Below are positions 54,428 through 63,210 of a stretch of DNA of 64,000 bases, in pieces. A program made the position numbers and the translations under genes. Under the pieces are notes generated by a model. The model did no database searches, was not told the DNA's origin, and saw nothing but the letters and a program-made list of their open reading frames with translations. Source of the stretch: an uncultured Bacteroidales bacterium (GTDB lineage: Bacteria > Bacteroidota > Bacteroidia > Bacteroidales > SZUA-534); contig CADASL010000012.1 in the NCBI GenBank assembly GCA_902790595.1, positions 1 through 64,000 of the forward strand, written 5' to 3'. The stretch's first letter is position 1; each line of letters begins with the position of its first letter.

Positions 54428-55666
54428 TCACCTGATTATCAGCATCAAGTTATTGTCAGGCGATTTCAGCACAGTGCCGGGCGGGACAAAGATTTTGTCG
54501 CCGGGTTTCACGTTTGAGAAGATGGTGCGTTTGCCCACGCCCTTGTAGCTGCTGATTTTCATAATCTTGCGGCCTTGCTTGTAGTAAAGGTAGAAGCGGC
54601 TGTTCTGCGGATTGTTTATCACGTCGAGCATCTGCTGGTTATCAGCAAAATAGCTGTAGAGCGTGTGGCCGTCTTCAATCAGCAGGTAGAAGTCCTGCTC
54701 GGTGGCCGGAACGGTGAATTCTACCTTGCTGTCGATGCTGAGCGGGTCCGATTCCATCACGTTCACGTAGTAGCGCTCGATAAACGACTTGCGGATGCGG
54801 CCGTTGTCGATGCCCGAGATGATGTTCCGGAACATCTGGTCCATAGTTGCTTCGGGCAGCTCGGGCAGGTTGCGGCAGACAAGGTTCAGGTTTATCAGCG
54901 CGAAAAGGTTCTCTCGGTAGTTGGTCGAGTCGAGCTCGATGGCGTTGTATTTGGCAAACAGCTCTTCGTACATCAGGCTGCGCACCATCACCTTCTCGGC
55001 GTAGGCAAAGGCTTCTTCGCCAAAGCCGTTGTAGTTTTTCAGACCGTCGAGTTTGTGGTCGGCGTCGTAGCCCTTCACGTTTGGCAGAAACTCAAACGGG
55101 AAGCGCACCTGCATACGGTTGCTCAGAAAATAGTGCTCGCCGCTGCGGTTGAAGGCGAAAAACGGTTTCCACGTGTCGCGGTCGGTACGGTAGAGCATCC
55201 GGGCGGTTTTGTAGTAGAGTTGCGGCAGGCCGATGCTCTGCCCCTTGTCGCCCTTGATGTAGGGATTGAAGGCCGACTCGGTGAACTGCTGTGCCAGCAC
55301 AATGCTCAGCGCCGGCGCGTTGATGCCGTATTTCTTGTAGGCGCGCCAGGCTTCCTGCTCGTAGAGCGACACCAGGTCGGAAGGCACGTAGCCCACGCCC
55401 GTCTTGTATTTTGCGTTGTAGAGCGCGTAGTAGCGGGTGGTGCCGTTGCGGAAGCTGATGAGTTCGGCCGGAATGTGGAAGTTGGCCGGAATGCTGTCTT
55501 GGACCCACCGGGCGGTGCGGGTTTCGTATTGTTTCCGGAAAGTAGCCTTGTTCTTCTCGGTCATCCGCCAGTAGTTCACCAGCCGTTTCATCTCGGCGTC
55601 GGCCGACGACTGTGCCGGTGTGGCAAGGCTGGCAAGCAGGATTCCGAAAAGCAGCAATACTCTCAT
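54428..55666 (-). CDS. Lysozyme-like (lytic transglycosylase-type) exported protein
   Basis: 412 residues from ATG 55666, with a signal peptide (MRVLLLFGILLASLATPAQS). The core SIVLAQQFTESAFNPYIKG followed by GQSIGLPQL fits the catalytic Glu and GxxGLxQ layout of transglycosylase SLT domains. The C-terminal 40 residues (VGKRTIFSNVKPGDKIFVPP) resemble a degenerate LysM motif. It would cleave peptidoglycan glycan strands in the periplasm. It differs enough from MltD-type enzymes that a non-catalytic relative is possible. It is convergent with the toxin-antitoxin pair and precedes nothing co-directional but ruvC upstream. Confidence 0.7.
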   Translation of the reverse strand: MRVLLLFGILLASLATPAQSSADAEMKRLVNYWRMTEKNKATFRKQYETRTARWVQDSIPANFHIPAELISFRNGTTRYYALYNAKYKTGVGYVPSDLVSLYEQEAWRAYKKYGINAPALSIVLAQQFTESAFNPYIKGDKGQSIGLPQLYYKTARMLYRTDRDTWKPFFAFNRSGEHYFLSNRMQVRFPFEFLPNVKGYDADHKLDGLKNYNGFGEEAFAYAEKVMVRSLMYEELFAKYNAIELDSTNYRENLFALINLNLVCRNLPELPEATMDQMFRNIISGIDNGRIRKSFIERYYVNVMESDPLSIDSKVEFTVPATEQDFYLLIEDGHTLYSYFADNQQMLDVINNPQNSRFYLYYKQGRKIMKISSYKGVGKRTIFSNVKPGDKIFVPPGTVLKSPDNNLMLIIR

Positions 55667-55729
55667 TAGGCACAAATTGTCCGCAAATATACGATGTTTG
55701 TTGAAAATGAGGAAATAAGGCGCGTCTGC

Positions 55730-56281
55730 CTATCGTTTCACCACCTTGTCGGGGTTGCGGTTTACAAAGTCGGACCACGACTTGCAGCTTTTGGGTCCGC
55801 TTGTCGGAATCTTTTGGTAGAAGTGGCAAACGGCAGCGGCCAGACCGTCGGTGGCGTCGAGGTTTTTCGGAAGGTCGGTGAATCCCAACATCTTTTGCAG
55901 GATGCCAGCCACCTGTTCCTTCGATGCGTCGCCAGTGCCGGTGATTGAAAGTTTGATTTTGCGCGGGGCGTATTCGGTAATTGGTATCTGCCGTGCAATA
56001 ACTGCGGCAATGGCCACACCCTGCGCCCGTCCCAGTTTCAGCATCGACTGCACGTTCTGCCCGAAGAACGGTGCCTCAATGGCGCACTCATCGGGCAGAA
56101 ACTCCTCAACCAGCCACGTGACGCGCTTGTGAATGGCGGCGAGTTTCTCATAAGGGTCGGTGATTTTGTTGAGCATAATCACGCCCATCGTCTCCAGCTT
56201 CGGCTTGTTGCCGTCGGCCGAAATCACGCCGTAGCCCATAATGTTCGTTCCCGGGTCGATGCCTAAAATCTTGCGTTCCAT
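55730..56281 (-). CDS. ruvC: Holliday junction resolvase RuvC
   Basis: 183 residues. The four acidic catalytic residues are in [12 protein letters not shown] (Asp 8), [10 protein letters not shown] (Glu about 69) and the C-terminal [13 protein letters not shown] region. It resolves four-way DNA junctions with RuvAB; ruvA and ruvB are not in the window. The basic tail ([19 protein letters not shown]) is longer than in some homologues. Confidence 0.96.
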   Translation of the reverse strand: MERKILGIDPGTNIMGYGVISADGNKPKLETMGVIMLNKITDPYEKLAAIHKRVTWLVEEFLPDECAIEAPFFGQNVQSMLKLGRAQGVAIAAVIARQIPITEYAPRKIKLSITGTGDASKEQVAGILQKMLGFTDLPKNLDATDGLAAAVCHFYQKIPTSGPKSCKSWSDFVNRNPDKVVKR

Positions 56282-56500
56282 CTTATTTCAAACTGCCTAC
56301 AATTATAAGAGATTTAAACGAAGATTGAAGGAAAGAAAAAGTTGCAGGCAGGAAAAAGAACAAACAAATCTGTTTCTGTGGTGTTCAAAAATTTAACTAA
56401 ATTTGGCTCTATTAGAAAACTAAAACAACTGTTTTAAGTTCGCGCAAGAATTAGGAATAATCTGAATGACCGCTGATGATTCGGTTATAAACGCTTGACT

Positions 56501-57406
56501 ATGAAAAAGTTTACTCTTTTAATCGGATTTTTGCTCGTATGGCAAACGTGGGCAGAAGCTGATGTTATCATTATTGATGATGGTTATGATTTTGAAACAG
56601 GAGGTTTATACTATCAAGTTACTGATTTCAAGGAACATTATATCACGGTTTCAGGTTATTCAACTAATGAAACTCGGATTGTGATTCCTGACAAAGTGGT
56701 TTATGGCAATGTGGAATATATTGTTACAACCATTGGCGACCAAAGCTTCCGCGATAATAACGAATTAATTTCTGTGGAAATTCCCAATACCATAACTTGC
56801 ATCGAGAGTAACGCTTTCCGCCATTGCATCAAATTGGAGACTGTAACCATTCCGAATTCTGTCAAAAAGATAGGCTTGGGACCTTTTTCTGAATGCAGAA
56901 GTTTGACCGCAATCAATATAGAACCCGGCAATTTTGATTATATTTCTGTTGACGGCGTTGTATATAATACCGCAATGACCAAAATTGTTCAATATCCTGC
57001 AAATAAGAGCGATACAACATTTGTCATCCCAAATACTGTCGAAATTATTGAATATGGGGCATTCAGTAATTGCAAGAATTTAGTGTCCATTTCCATTCCA
57101 AATTCAGTCAGAAGCATTGAGTGGTGGTCGTTTCCGGGCTGTGGCTCTTTGCGGTATGTCGAGGTTCCGAGCTCAGTAACCCATATAGGACAAGGTGCGT
57201 TTAGCTATTGCCGCAAAATGGAGGCTATTTTTATTCCTAAATCAGTTACAACTATTGAAGACCGCGCATTTTTTACTTGTCCGAAATTGAAAATCTATTG
57301 CGAAGCCGAATCACAACCCGAAGATTGGGTTGACAATTATGATTCCGAAACAGTTATTTGGGGAAGCAAAAGGTCGAAATTTCAGAAAAAGATAAACAAC
57401 AAATAA
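56501..57406 (+). CDS. Small BspA-like leucine-rich repeat protein
   Basis: 301 residues from ATG 56501, with a signal peptide (MKKFTLLIGFLLVWQTWAEA). It has about six BspA/TpLRR units such as LETVTIPNSVKKIGLGPF and LVSISIPNSVRSIEWWSF and the shared block CEAESQPEDWVDNYD, which resembles CEAESMPEGWSESWN in the giant T9SS protein. No sorting domain is present; the end (SKRSKFQKKINNK) is basic. It is probably a surface or periplasmic binding protein. Confidence 0.87.
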   Translation: MKKFTLLIGFLLVWQTWAEADVIIIDDGYDFETGGLYYQVTDFKEHYITVSGYSTNETRIVIPDKVVYGNVEYIVTTIGDQSFRDNNELISVEIPNTITCIESNAFRHCIKLETVTIPNSVKKIGLGPFSECRSLTAINIEPGNFDYISVDGVVYNTAMTKIVQYPANKSDTTFVIPNTVEIIEYGAFSNCKNLVSISIPNSVRSIEWWSFPGCGSLRYVEVPSSVTHIGQGAFSYCRKMEAIFIPKSVTTIEDRAFFTCPKLKIYCEAESQPEDWVDNYDSETVIWGSKRSKFQKKINNK

Positions 57407-57433
57407 TCGTGGCTGAAAATCTTTCTATTATAA

Positions 57434-57469
57434 GCAAAAAAGCCCGACCAACCGGCCGGGCTTCGTTTT
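57434..57469. terminator. Bidirectional terminator between the BspA-like gene and serS
   Basis: AAGCCCG (57440-57446) pairs with CGGGCTT (57457-57463), preceded by AAAAAA and followed by CGTTTT, so it can end both converging genes. Confidence 0.85.
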
Positions 57470-57484
57470 ATCTTGCTCAGAAAA

Positions 57485-58765
57485 TTATTTCGTCAGCATA
57501 CTGCAGCCCATAAACTTCTGGATGCACTCCGGCAGTTTGATGCCTTCGGGTGTCTGGTTGTTTTCAAGCAGGGCGGCCACAATGCGCGGCAAAGCCAGCG
57601 AGCTGCCGTTCAGCGTGTGAGCCAGCTGAGTTTTCTTGGTCTCCTCATCGCGGAAGCGCAGTTTCAAGCGGTTGGCCTGGAAGGTCTCAAAGTTCGATAC
57701 CGAACTAACTTCGAGCCAGCGTTTCTGTGCGGCCGAGAACACCTCAAAGTCGTAAGTCATTGCCGAAGTGAAGCTCATATCGCCACCGCAGAGGCGCAGA
57801 ATACGATAGGGCAGGCCCAGCTTTTGCACAAGCGACTCAACGTGAGCCACCATCTTGTCCAGAGTCTCGTATGAGCGCGACGGGTGCTCAATGCAGACAA
57901 TCTCAACCTTGTCGAACTGGTGCAGACGGTTCAAGCCGCGCACGTCTTTGCCGTACGAGCCGGCCTCGCGGCGGAAGCAGGCACTGTAGGCGGTGTTCTT
58001 AATCGGCAGGTCTTTCGACGATACAATCACATCGCGGTAAAGGTTCGTTACGGGCACCTCAGCCGTCGGAATCAGGTAGAGGTTGTCGAGGTTGACGTGA
58101 TACATCTGGCCCTCCTTGTCGGGAAGCTGGCCAGTGCCGTAGCCCGAAGCCTCGTTCACCATCAAAGGCGGTTCAATTTCGAGGAATCCGGCCTTTTCGT
58201 TCTCCTCAAGGAAGAAACTGATGAGTGCGCGCTGCAATTTTGCGCCTTTGCCTTTATATACGGGGAATCCGGCGCCGGTAATCTTCACGCCGAGTTCGAA
58301 ATCAATCAAATCATAGTCTTTTGCCAGTTCCCAGTGCGGTTTGGCGTCTTCCGGAAGGTGAGGAATCTTGTCGTCGACAAGTTTCACAATCTCGTTGTCC
58401 TCGGCTCCCTTGCCGGGTTTCACCAGTTTGTACGGCATATTCGGTAGACGAACCAGAATGTCGTTCAGCTCAGCGTTAATGGCATCGAGTTTGGCGCCCA
58501 GAGCCTTCTGAGTCTCGCCAAGTTCGGTGCTTTTCTTCTTCATTTCGTTGGCCTCGGCAGCTTTTCCTTCTTTAAAAAGCTGGCCAATCTGCTTCGATAT
58601 GGCGTTGATTTGAGCCAGAACATCGTCCTGTTCCTTTTGTGTGGCCCTACGCTCGTCGTCTTTTGCAAGAATCTGCTTCACGTATGGTTCAGCGTCGAAA
58701 TTCTTGATTTTCAACCCCGCAATTACAGCCTCGGGGTTTTCCTGAATAAACTTAAGAGTTAGCAT
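57485..58765 (-). CDS. serS: Seryl-tRNA synthetase
   Basis: 426 residues. An N-terminal helical arm (about residues 30-100, ISKQIGQLFKEGKAAEANEM) grips the long variable arm of tRNA-Ser. The class II core has motif 2 TAYSACFRREAGSYGKDVRGLNR-like residues (RREAGSYGKD) and motif 3 LNGSSLALPRIVAALLEN. It also charges tRNA-Sec where present. It is followed by the convergent BspA-like gene. Confidence 0.97.
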   Translation of the reverse strand: MLTLKFIQENPEAVIAGLKIKNFDAEPYVKQILAKDDERRATQKEQDDVLAQINAISKQIGQLFKEGKAAEANEMKKKSTELGETQKALGAKLDAINAELNDILVRLPNMPYKLVKPGKGAEDNEIVKLVDDKIPHLPEDAKPHWELAKDYDLIDFELGVKITGAGFPVYKGKGAKLQRALISFFLEENEKAGFLEIEPPLMVNEASGYGTGQLPDKEGQMYHVNLDNLYLIPTAEVPVTNLYRDVIVSSKDLPIKNTAYSACFRREAGSYGKDVRGLNRLHQFDKVEIVCIEHPSRSYETLDKMVAHVESLVQKLGLPYRILRLCGGDMSFTSAMTYDFEVFSAAQKRWLEVSSVSNFETFQANRLKLRFRDEETKKTQLAHTLNGSSLALPRIVAALLENNQTPEGIKLPECIQKFMGCSMLTK

Positions 58766-58784
58766 AACGTTGTATTGTTATAAA

Positions 58785-58826
58785 ACAAAAAAGAGGATGC
58801 CATCGCGTTGACGGTCAGCCTCTTTC
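58785..58826 (-). terminator. Terminator of the rplU-rpmA operon
   Basis: Minus-strand AAGAGG (58824-58819) pairs with CCTCTT (58796-58791), extended by flanking bases, then TTTTGTTTT. Confidence 0.65.
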
Positions 58827-58846
58827 TTATCTTTGTTGATAAAAAT

Positions 58847-59107
58847 CTATGCCTCGGCCGGAATAACCGATACGTACGATTTGTTGTCGCGTTTCTTTAC
58901 GAAAGAAACTGTGCCATCTACAAGGGCGAACAAGGTGTGGTCTTTGCCCAAACCTACGTTGTTACCCGGATGGTGCTGAGTTCCTCTCTGGCGGACGATG
59001 ATGTTGCCCGCAACAGCGGCCTGGCCGCCGAAAATCTTAACGCCCAATCTCTTACTTGCTGATTCACGGCCGTTCTTTGAACTGCCGACGCCTTTCTTAT
59101 GTGCCAT
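58847..59107 (-). CDS. rpmA: Ribosomal protein bL27
   Basis: 86 residues: [16 protein letters not shown] start, then [20 protein letters not shown] and [20 protein letters not shown], all diagnostic of bL27. The N-terminus reaches the peptidyl-transferase centre and needs no processing here. It follows rplU by 6 bases. Confidence 0.98.
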   Translation of the reverse strand: MAHKKGVGSSKNGRESASKRLGVKIFGGQAAVAGNIIVRQRGTQHHPGNNVGLGKDHTLFALVDGTVSFVKKRDNKSYVSVIPAEA

Positions 59108-59113
59108 AGTGTA

Positions 59114-59425
59114 TTAAGCTTTAATGTTTTCAATCTGAATTTGAGTGAACTGCTGACGGTGGCCGTTCATTTTCTGATAGCCTTTGCGGCGTTTCTTCTT
59201 GAACACCATCACTTTGTCACCCTTAACTTGAGTCAGCACCTTGGCCGACACTTTTGCGCCGTCAACAACCGGCGTTCCTACTTTGATGTCGCCATCGTTA
59301 TCAACCAACAAAACTTTGTCGAAATCGACAACTGCGCCATCCTCTGCTTCCAAACGGTGAACAAAAATCTTCGAGTCTTTCTCTACTTTGAATTGCTGAC
59401 CGTTAATTTCTACTATTGCGTACAT
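59114..59425 (-). CDS. rplU: Ribosomal protein bL21
   Basis: 103 residues: [37 protein letters not shown] and the end [20 protein letters not shown] are typical of bL21. First gene of the rplU-rpmA operon, with a clear promoter at 59464-59494. Confidence 0.98.
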   Translation of the reverse strand: MYAIVEINGQQFKVEKDSKIFVHRLEAEDGAVVDFDKVLLVDNDGDIKVGTPVVDGAKVSAKVLTQVKGDKVMVFKKKRRKGYQKMNGHRQQFTQIQIENIKA

Positions 59426-59463
59426 ACTATTTATAGTGTTATATTTTCATAACTTTTGGACGG

Positions 59464-59494
59464 CAAAAGTAGAAAGTATTTTTCAACTTGCAAA
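59464..59494 (-). promoter_or_regulatory. rplU-rpmA promoter
   Basis: Minus-strand TTTG (59494-59491), a 19-base spacer and TACTTTTG (59471-59464): an exact match to TTTG-N19-TAnnTTTG. Confidence 0.8.
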
Positions 59495-59646
59495 CATTTG
59501 AAACGATTAATCTGATTTTCTCAACATATTTTTTTTGACGCTATTTTTGGTTTGCTATTGCAACTGATATTCAATAAGATGCACGGTTGATAAAATTCTT
59601 TTCCAGATTTATTGCCATATAGAGGGTTGGCGGAATTATATATTTT

Positions 59647-59654
59647 TATATTTG
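59647..59654 (+). promoter_or_regulatory. Promoter -7 element of the DUF151 gene
   Basis: TATATTTG matches TAnnTTTG exactly, 43 bases before the ATG. GTTG 17 bases upstream may serve as the -33 box. Confidence 0.5.
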
Positions 59655-59696
59655 CTCAACAGATTAATGTCTGCTCAATAAATTAATGAATCGGCA

Positions 59697-60287
59697 ATGT
59701 CGAAGGTGAAACTCAAAGTTTTGGGGCTCTCGTGCAGCCAAACCCAGTCGGGTGCCTACGCGCTGATACTGTCGGAGGAGAACGGCAACCGCCGCATTCC
59801 GATTGTCATCGGCGGGTTTGAGGCGCAGGCCATCGCCATTGGTTTGGAACGGCTGCATCCGCCGCGCCCGCTCACTCACGACCTCTTTGTCAATTTTGCC
59901 AAATCGTTCGATATTACCATCACCGAGGTTAACATTTACCACCTTGAGGAGGGCATTTTCTATTCCGAGCTTGTGTGTATGAACAACGGCTCGTACATTA
60001 AAATCGACGCCCGCACGTCGGACGCCGTGGCGCTGGCCATCCGCTGCAACTGCCCAATCTACACCACCGAGCAGATTATTGAGAAGGCCGGCATCGTGTT
60101 CAACGTGACCGAAGAACAGGCTGAGCCTGCCCAAAAGGAGCCGCAGCCGGCCGAGACAGGTGCTGACAAGTATGAAAAGCTTGACATCAAGGAATTGAAA
60201 AAACTGCTCGACAAGTCAATCTCGAACGAGGACTATGAGGAGGCCTCGCACATCCGCGACGAGATTCAGCGGCGTGAAGGAAAGTAA
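59697..60287 (+). CDS. DUF151 bifunctional-nuclease-family protein with UVR motif
   Basis: 196 residues. The DUF151 domain (about 1-140; LSEENGNRRIPIVIGGFEAQ, ARTSDAVALAIRCNCPIY) belongs to a family with reported RNase/DNase activity in plants. A linker rich in Glu, Gln and Pro follows, then a C-terminal UVR-type helix pair (SNEDYEEASHIRDEIQRREGK), like the UvrB-UvrC interaction motif. This domain pair is common in Bacteroidota; a link to protein-protein contact or repair is inferred. A bidirectional terminator follows. Confidence 0.9.
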   Translation: MSKVKLKVLGLSCSQTQSGAYALILSEENGNRRIPIVIGGFEAQAIAIGLERLHPPRPLTHDLFVNFAKSFDITITEVNIYHLEEGIFYSELVCMNNGSYIKIDARTSDAVALAIRCNCPIYTTEQIIEKAGIVFNVTEEQAEPAQKEPQPAETGADKYEKLDIKELKKLLDKSISNEDYEEASHIRDEIQRREGK

Positions 60288-60322
60288 TACCAATAATAAA
60301 TAGGAATACGGATTCATCTAAA

Positions 60323-60352
60323 TAAAAAAGCGCCCCACTAAGGGCGCTTTTC
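60323..60352. terminator. Bidirectional terminator after the DUF151 gene
   Basis: AGCGCCC (60329-60335) pairs with GGGCGCT (60342-60348), preceded by AAAAA and followed by TTTCT. It serves the DUF151 gene and the converging receptor gene. Confidence 0.85.
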
Positions 60353-60367
60353 TATTAATTGACTGAT

Positions 60368-60405
60368 TATGGTGTCTTTTGTCCGCAGTCTGATGTCTGT
60401 AGTCT
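60368..60405. repeat. CAGACTGCGGAC-type intergenic repeat
   Basis: Just after the receptor's stop codon, the minus strand reads AGACTACAGACATCAGACTG CGGAC, in the same ACAGAC/CGGAC vocabulary as the spacers at 22399-22430 and 53501-53525. Confidence 0.5.
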
Positions 60406-62880
60406 CTAAAACCTCACCGTCACACTGCCCATTGCCGTGAAACCGGCCATTGGAATGAAGCCGATTTGGTAGTAGCGGTTGTCGTTGGGGTGGCCGCCGC
60501 TCTCGTACACAGCCGAGTAAACCCAGCCGCTTGCGGCATAGTGGTGGTTGAACAAGTTGCTGAAATTCAGGCCGAAAACAGCCTCTTTCAGCACACGTTT
60601 CGGCTTCAGAGTGTAACTCAGATTCAGGTTCGATGTGGTGTAGGCAGGCAGCGAGCGGTCTTTGTTCTCGGTGTTGTCGAGGTACTGACGGCTCACATAG
60701 TTGGTGTGCCAAGTGGCCTGCCAGCCCTTGAGGTGGAAGTTCACAAAGCCGTTTACAATGGCCGATGGCGAGAAAGCCAGCGTTGAGTTGTCGTAGTGAA
60801 AAGAACGGAAACCATCCAAATTACCGTCAATGTGATAGTTCTCAATAGCATATTGCACCATCGCTTCATCTAAAACGCCATTTTCATCCAAATAGTTGTC
60901 ATAGACGTCATCCCAGTCTTCAGCCATCTCGTCAAAGTCTTTTATCTTATTGATACTCAGCGCAGCGTTACCCTCAATGGTGAGCCACTCGGTGATGTCA
61001 ACGGCAGCCTGAAGTTCGGCGCCCGCGCGGTACGAGTCCTTGATGTTGGTTGTCAGTTTCTCGCCGATGTCGCTCTGCGCACCCGTCTGCACAAATTGGT
61101 CGGTGTAGTCCATAAAATAGAAGTTGGCGCCCGCGCGGACAGCCTCGCCAGCAAACTGATAACCAAGTTCATAGTCGAACATTTGCTCGGCTTTGGGGGC
61201 GGGATACGAGCCATTGTCGGTGAAGTTGTTGCGCTCGGGCTCGCGATGGCTCAGCGCCACCGAACCATAGACGCGGTGGGCGTCGGTGCGCCACGAGAAT
61301 CCAGCCTTCGGGTTCAAGAAATTGTATTTCTCGTCGATGTTGAGCGGTTGGTTGTAGAGGCCGCTCTTGTCGTCGTAAAATTTGTCGTTGATGCCGTCGG
61401 TGGCGTAGCCCACGTGGCGGAACTGAACGTCGGCAAACACGTCGAAGCCTTCGGTCAGGTGCAGGGCCGCTTTCGCGAAAGCGCTACCGTCGAACTTGTT
61501 GGCGTCAGAGTCGTAATACTTATAGTCGCCGTCGGCCAAATACTTGTCGGCCACGGTTTTATCTTTGATGTAGTTGAGGTAGCCGAAGTGGTTGCCATTG
61601 AAATTCTGCACCGACGCGCCGCCGATAATATCCAGCAAATCATTGGTATAGTTGATGTTCCAAACCACGCCGTAGGTGTTCTGCGAGAGGCCCTTCTTGC
61701 GCACAAAATCGGTCTTTTTGATGCTGTTGCCCTCGGCGTCTTTCGCGCTCAAACCGTATTTTTTGAGTTTGTTGTTGGGGCGGAACTCCTCGTAGTAGCC
61801 GTAGCCGTAAGTGTAATGTAATGAGGCTGTTGTGGCCAGATTGTCGTTTATCTGCCAAGCCGCCGACAGAATGTTATGGTCTTGCCAGAAGTTGTCGGTG
61901 GTGCGGTCCCAAAACGAGCCGTCGGCCATTTGGTATCTCTCTGTAACATATTTTCCGTCAGCGTTTTTGGCAAAATTGCCGTCGTTATCGTAAGTCAACG
62001 CTTCATAGAGTGAGTTGAACTTGCCCAGGCCAGCGTCCCACATATCCTCGTAGGTCTTGATGCCCGTCTGCTCGCCATAGATGCCGTCCATAATGCTCAA
62101 ATCGTCGTTGCCCGCCGTCACGCCGTTCCAAGCCTGACCAGTACGCTCAAAGTTGCCGATGTTTTTATATCTAACTTGCAGATTATCAGTTTGCCAAGTG
62201 ATGCCGCCATAGTACGAGCCGCTGTTGGCGCTTGTGCCGTGGATGTAGCCGTCGGTGCGCGTTTGATGGTAGGCACCGTCGATTATCAAACTATTGAACA
62301 ACAGGCCAGTAGAAGCCTTCCCGCCAAAGTTGACTGTGTTGAACGAGCCGTATGAAACCGACAGTTCAACGCCTGCCGTCTGCATTGGCAGCGCCGACGA
62401 CAGAGCCACCGTTCCGCCGAAAGCGCCGTCGCCGTTGGTCGATGAGCCCACTCCGCGCTGAATCTGCACGCTGCCCAAGAGCGAGCCGTAAGAGTTCATA
62501 TTGGCCCAGAACACGCATTGGTCCTCGGGCGAGTTGAGCGGCACACCGTCGAGGGTGACGTTGATGCGCGAGTCGCCCGCACCGCGGATGCGCATATAGG
62601 TGGTGCCTGTGCCAAGGCCGTTCTCGCTCCAGGCAAGCACGCCAGGCGTCTGCGAGAACAGGAACGGCAACTCGCGGCCCGTCTTCGAAAACTCGTTGAG
62701 TTCCGTTTTTTTGATGTTCGACACTGCAAACGGCGCGTTCTGCTGAGCCCGCACGCCGTTAATCACAACCTCTTGCAACTGCTCGGCCTTAATCACTGTG
62801 TCGGGTTGCGCGGCCTCCTGTGCCACGGCGCCAACAGCCGTCATCGAAGCAATTGTAATGAATAGAAATTCCCTTTTCAT
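60406..62880 (-). CDS. TonB-dependent receptor under TPP riboswitch control, probable thiamine receptor
   Basis: 824 residues with a signal peptide (MKREFLFITIASMTAVGAVA), a TonB-box-like LQEVVINGVRA, a plug domain (TTYMRIRGAGDSRINVTLDG; IQRGVGSSTNGDGAFGGTV) and a beta-barrel ending in a C-terminal Phe (MGSVTVRF). The TPP riboswitch directly upstream shows that expression falls when thiamine pyrophosphate is plentiful. Bacteroidota use such receptors (OMthi type) to take up thiamine or its phosphates across the outer membrane with TonB energy. No other thiamine gene follows in this transcription unit. Confidence 0.93.
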   Translation of the reverse strand: MKREFLFITIASMTAVGAVAQEAAQPDTVIKAEQLQEVVINGVRAQQNAPFAVSNIKKTELNEFSKTGRELPFLFSQTPGVLAWSENGLGTGTTYMRIRGAGDSRINVTLDGVPLNSPEDQCVFWANMNSYGSLLGSVQIQRGVGSSTNGDGAFGGTVALSSALPMQTAGVELSVSYGSFNTVNFGGKASTGLLFNSLIIDGAYHQTRTDGYIHGTSANSGSYYGGITWQTDNLQVRYKNIGNFERTGQAWNGVTAGNDDLSIMDGIYGEQTGIKTYEDMWDAGLGKFNSLYEALTYDNDGNFAKNADGKYVTERYQMADGSFWDRTTDNFWQDHNILSAAWQINDNLATTASLHYTYGYGYYEEFRPNNKLKKYGLSAKDAEGNSIKKTDFVRKKGLSQNTYGVVWNINYTNDLLDIIGGASVQNFNGNHFGYLNYIKDKTVADKYLADGDYKYYDSDANKFDGSAFAKAALHLTEGFDVFADVQFRHVGYATDGINDKFYDDKSGLYNQPLNIDEKYNFLNPKAGFSWRTDAHRVYGSVALSHREPERNNFTDNGSYPAPKAEQMFDYELGYQFAGEAVRAGANFYFMDYTDQFVQTGAQSDIGEKLTTNIKDSYRAGAELQAAVDITEWLTIEGNAALSINKIKDFDEMAEDWDDVYDNYLDENGVLDEAMVQYAIENYHIDGNLDGFRSFHYDNSTLAFSPSAIVNGFVNFHLKGWQATWHTNYVSRQYLDNTENKDRSLPAYTTSNLNLSYTLKPKRVLKEAVFGLNFSNLFNHHYAASGWVYSAVYESGGHPNDNRYYQIGFIPMAGFTAMGSVTVRF

Positions 62881-62925
62881 CTTTTTAAATTTTTAAAAAT
62901 TAGTTAGTAAAAAAGATTGAAATGG

Positions 62926-62975
62926 GGGTAATGAAAGAATTATACTGGTTTGGCTTCTGATTGGAAATCAAAGCC
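62926..62975 (-). promoter_or_regulatory. Putative expression platform of the TPP riboswitch
   Basis: The minus strand after the aptamer has a hairpin GGCTTTGATT/AATCAGAAGCC (62975-62952) and then CATTACCC (62933-62926), which is exactly complementary to GGGTAATG inside the aptamer (62998-62991). The two pairings could compete when ligand binds. No clear U-run terminator follows, so control might act on translation or RNA stability. Confidence 0.5.
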
Positions 62976-63057
62976 TTATCCCTACGACGGCATTACCCGT
63001 ATCAGGTTCAAAGGGTATAATCTCAGCCGCAAGCGGCACCCCATTCTTTTCGGGGCG
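62976..63057 (-). ncRNA. TPP riboswitch (THI element)
   Basis: The minus strand holds all conserved blocks in order: GGGGTGCC (63042-63035), GGCTGAGA (to 63021), ACCTGAT (63007-63001), CGGGTAATGCCG and CGTAGGGA (62986-62979). It lies between a TACCTTTG -7 element and the TonB receptor gene. Confidence 0.95.
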
Positions 63058-63065
63058 CAAAGGTA
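63058..63065 (-). promoter_or_regulatory. Promoter -7 element of the thiamine receptor gene
   Basis: Minus-strand TACCTTTG matches TAnnTTTG exactly and places the transcript start just before the aptamer. Confidence 0.65.
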
Positions 63066-63210
63066 AAGCGATTTTTGAAAGATTGATTATTTTCGCGAGT
63101 CGGAATTCGTTTTTTTTGCATAGGCATCCAACAATAAAAACTGATACTCTGCAAATAAGTCCACATTAGTGCGAACGCGCATTTTTTAAGAGATTCTTAA
63201 TTAAAATATT

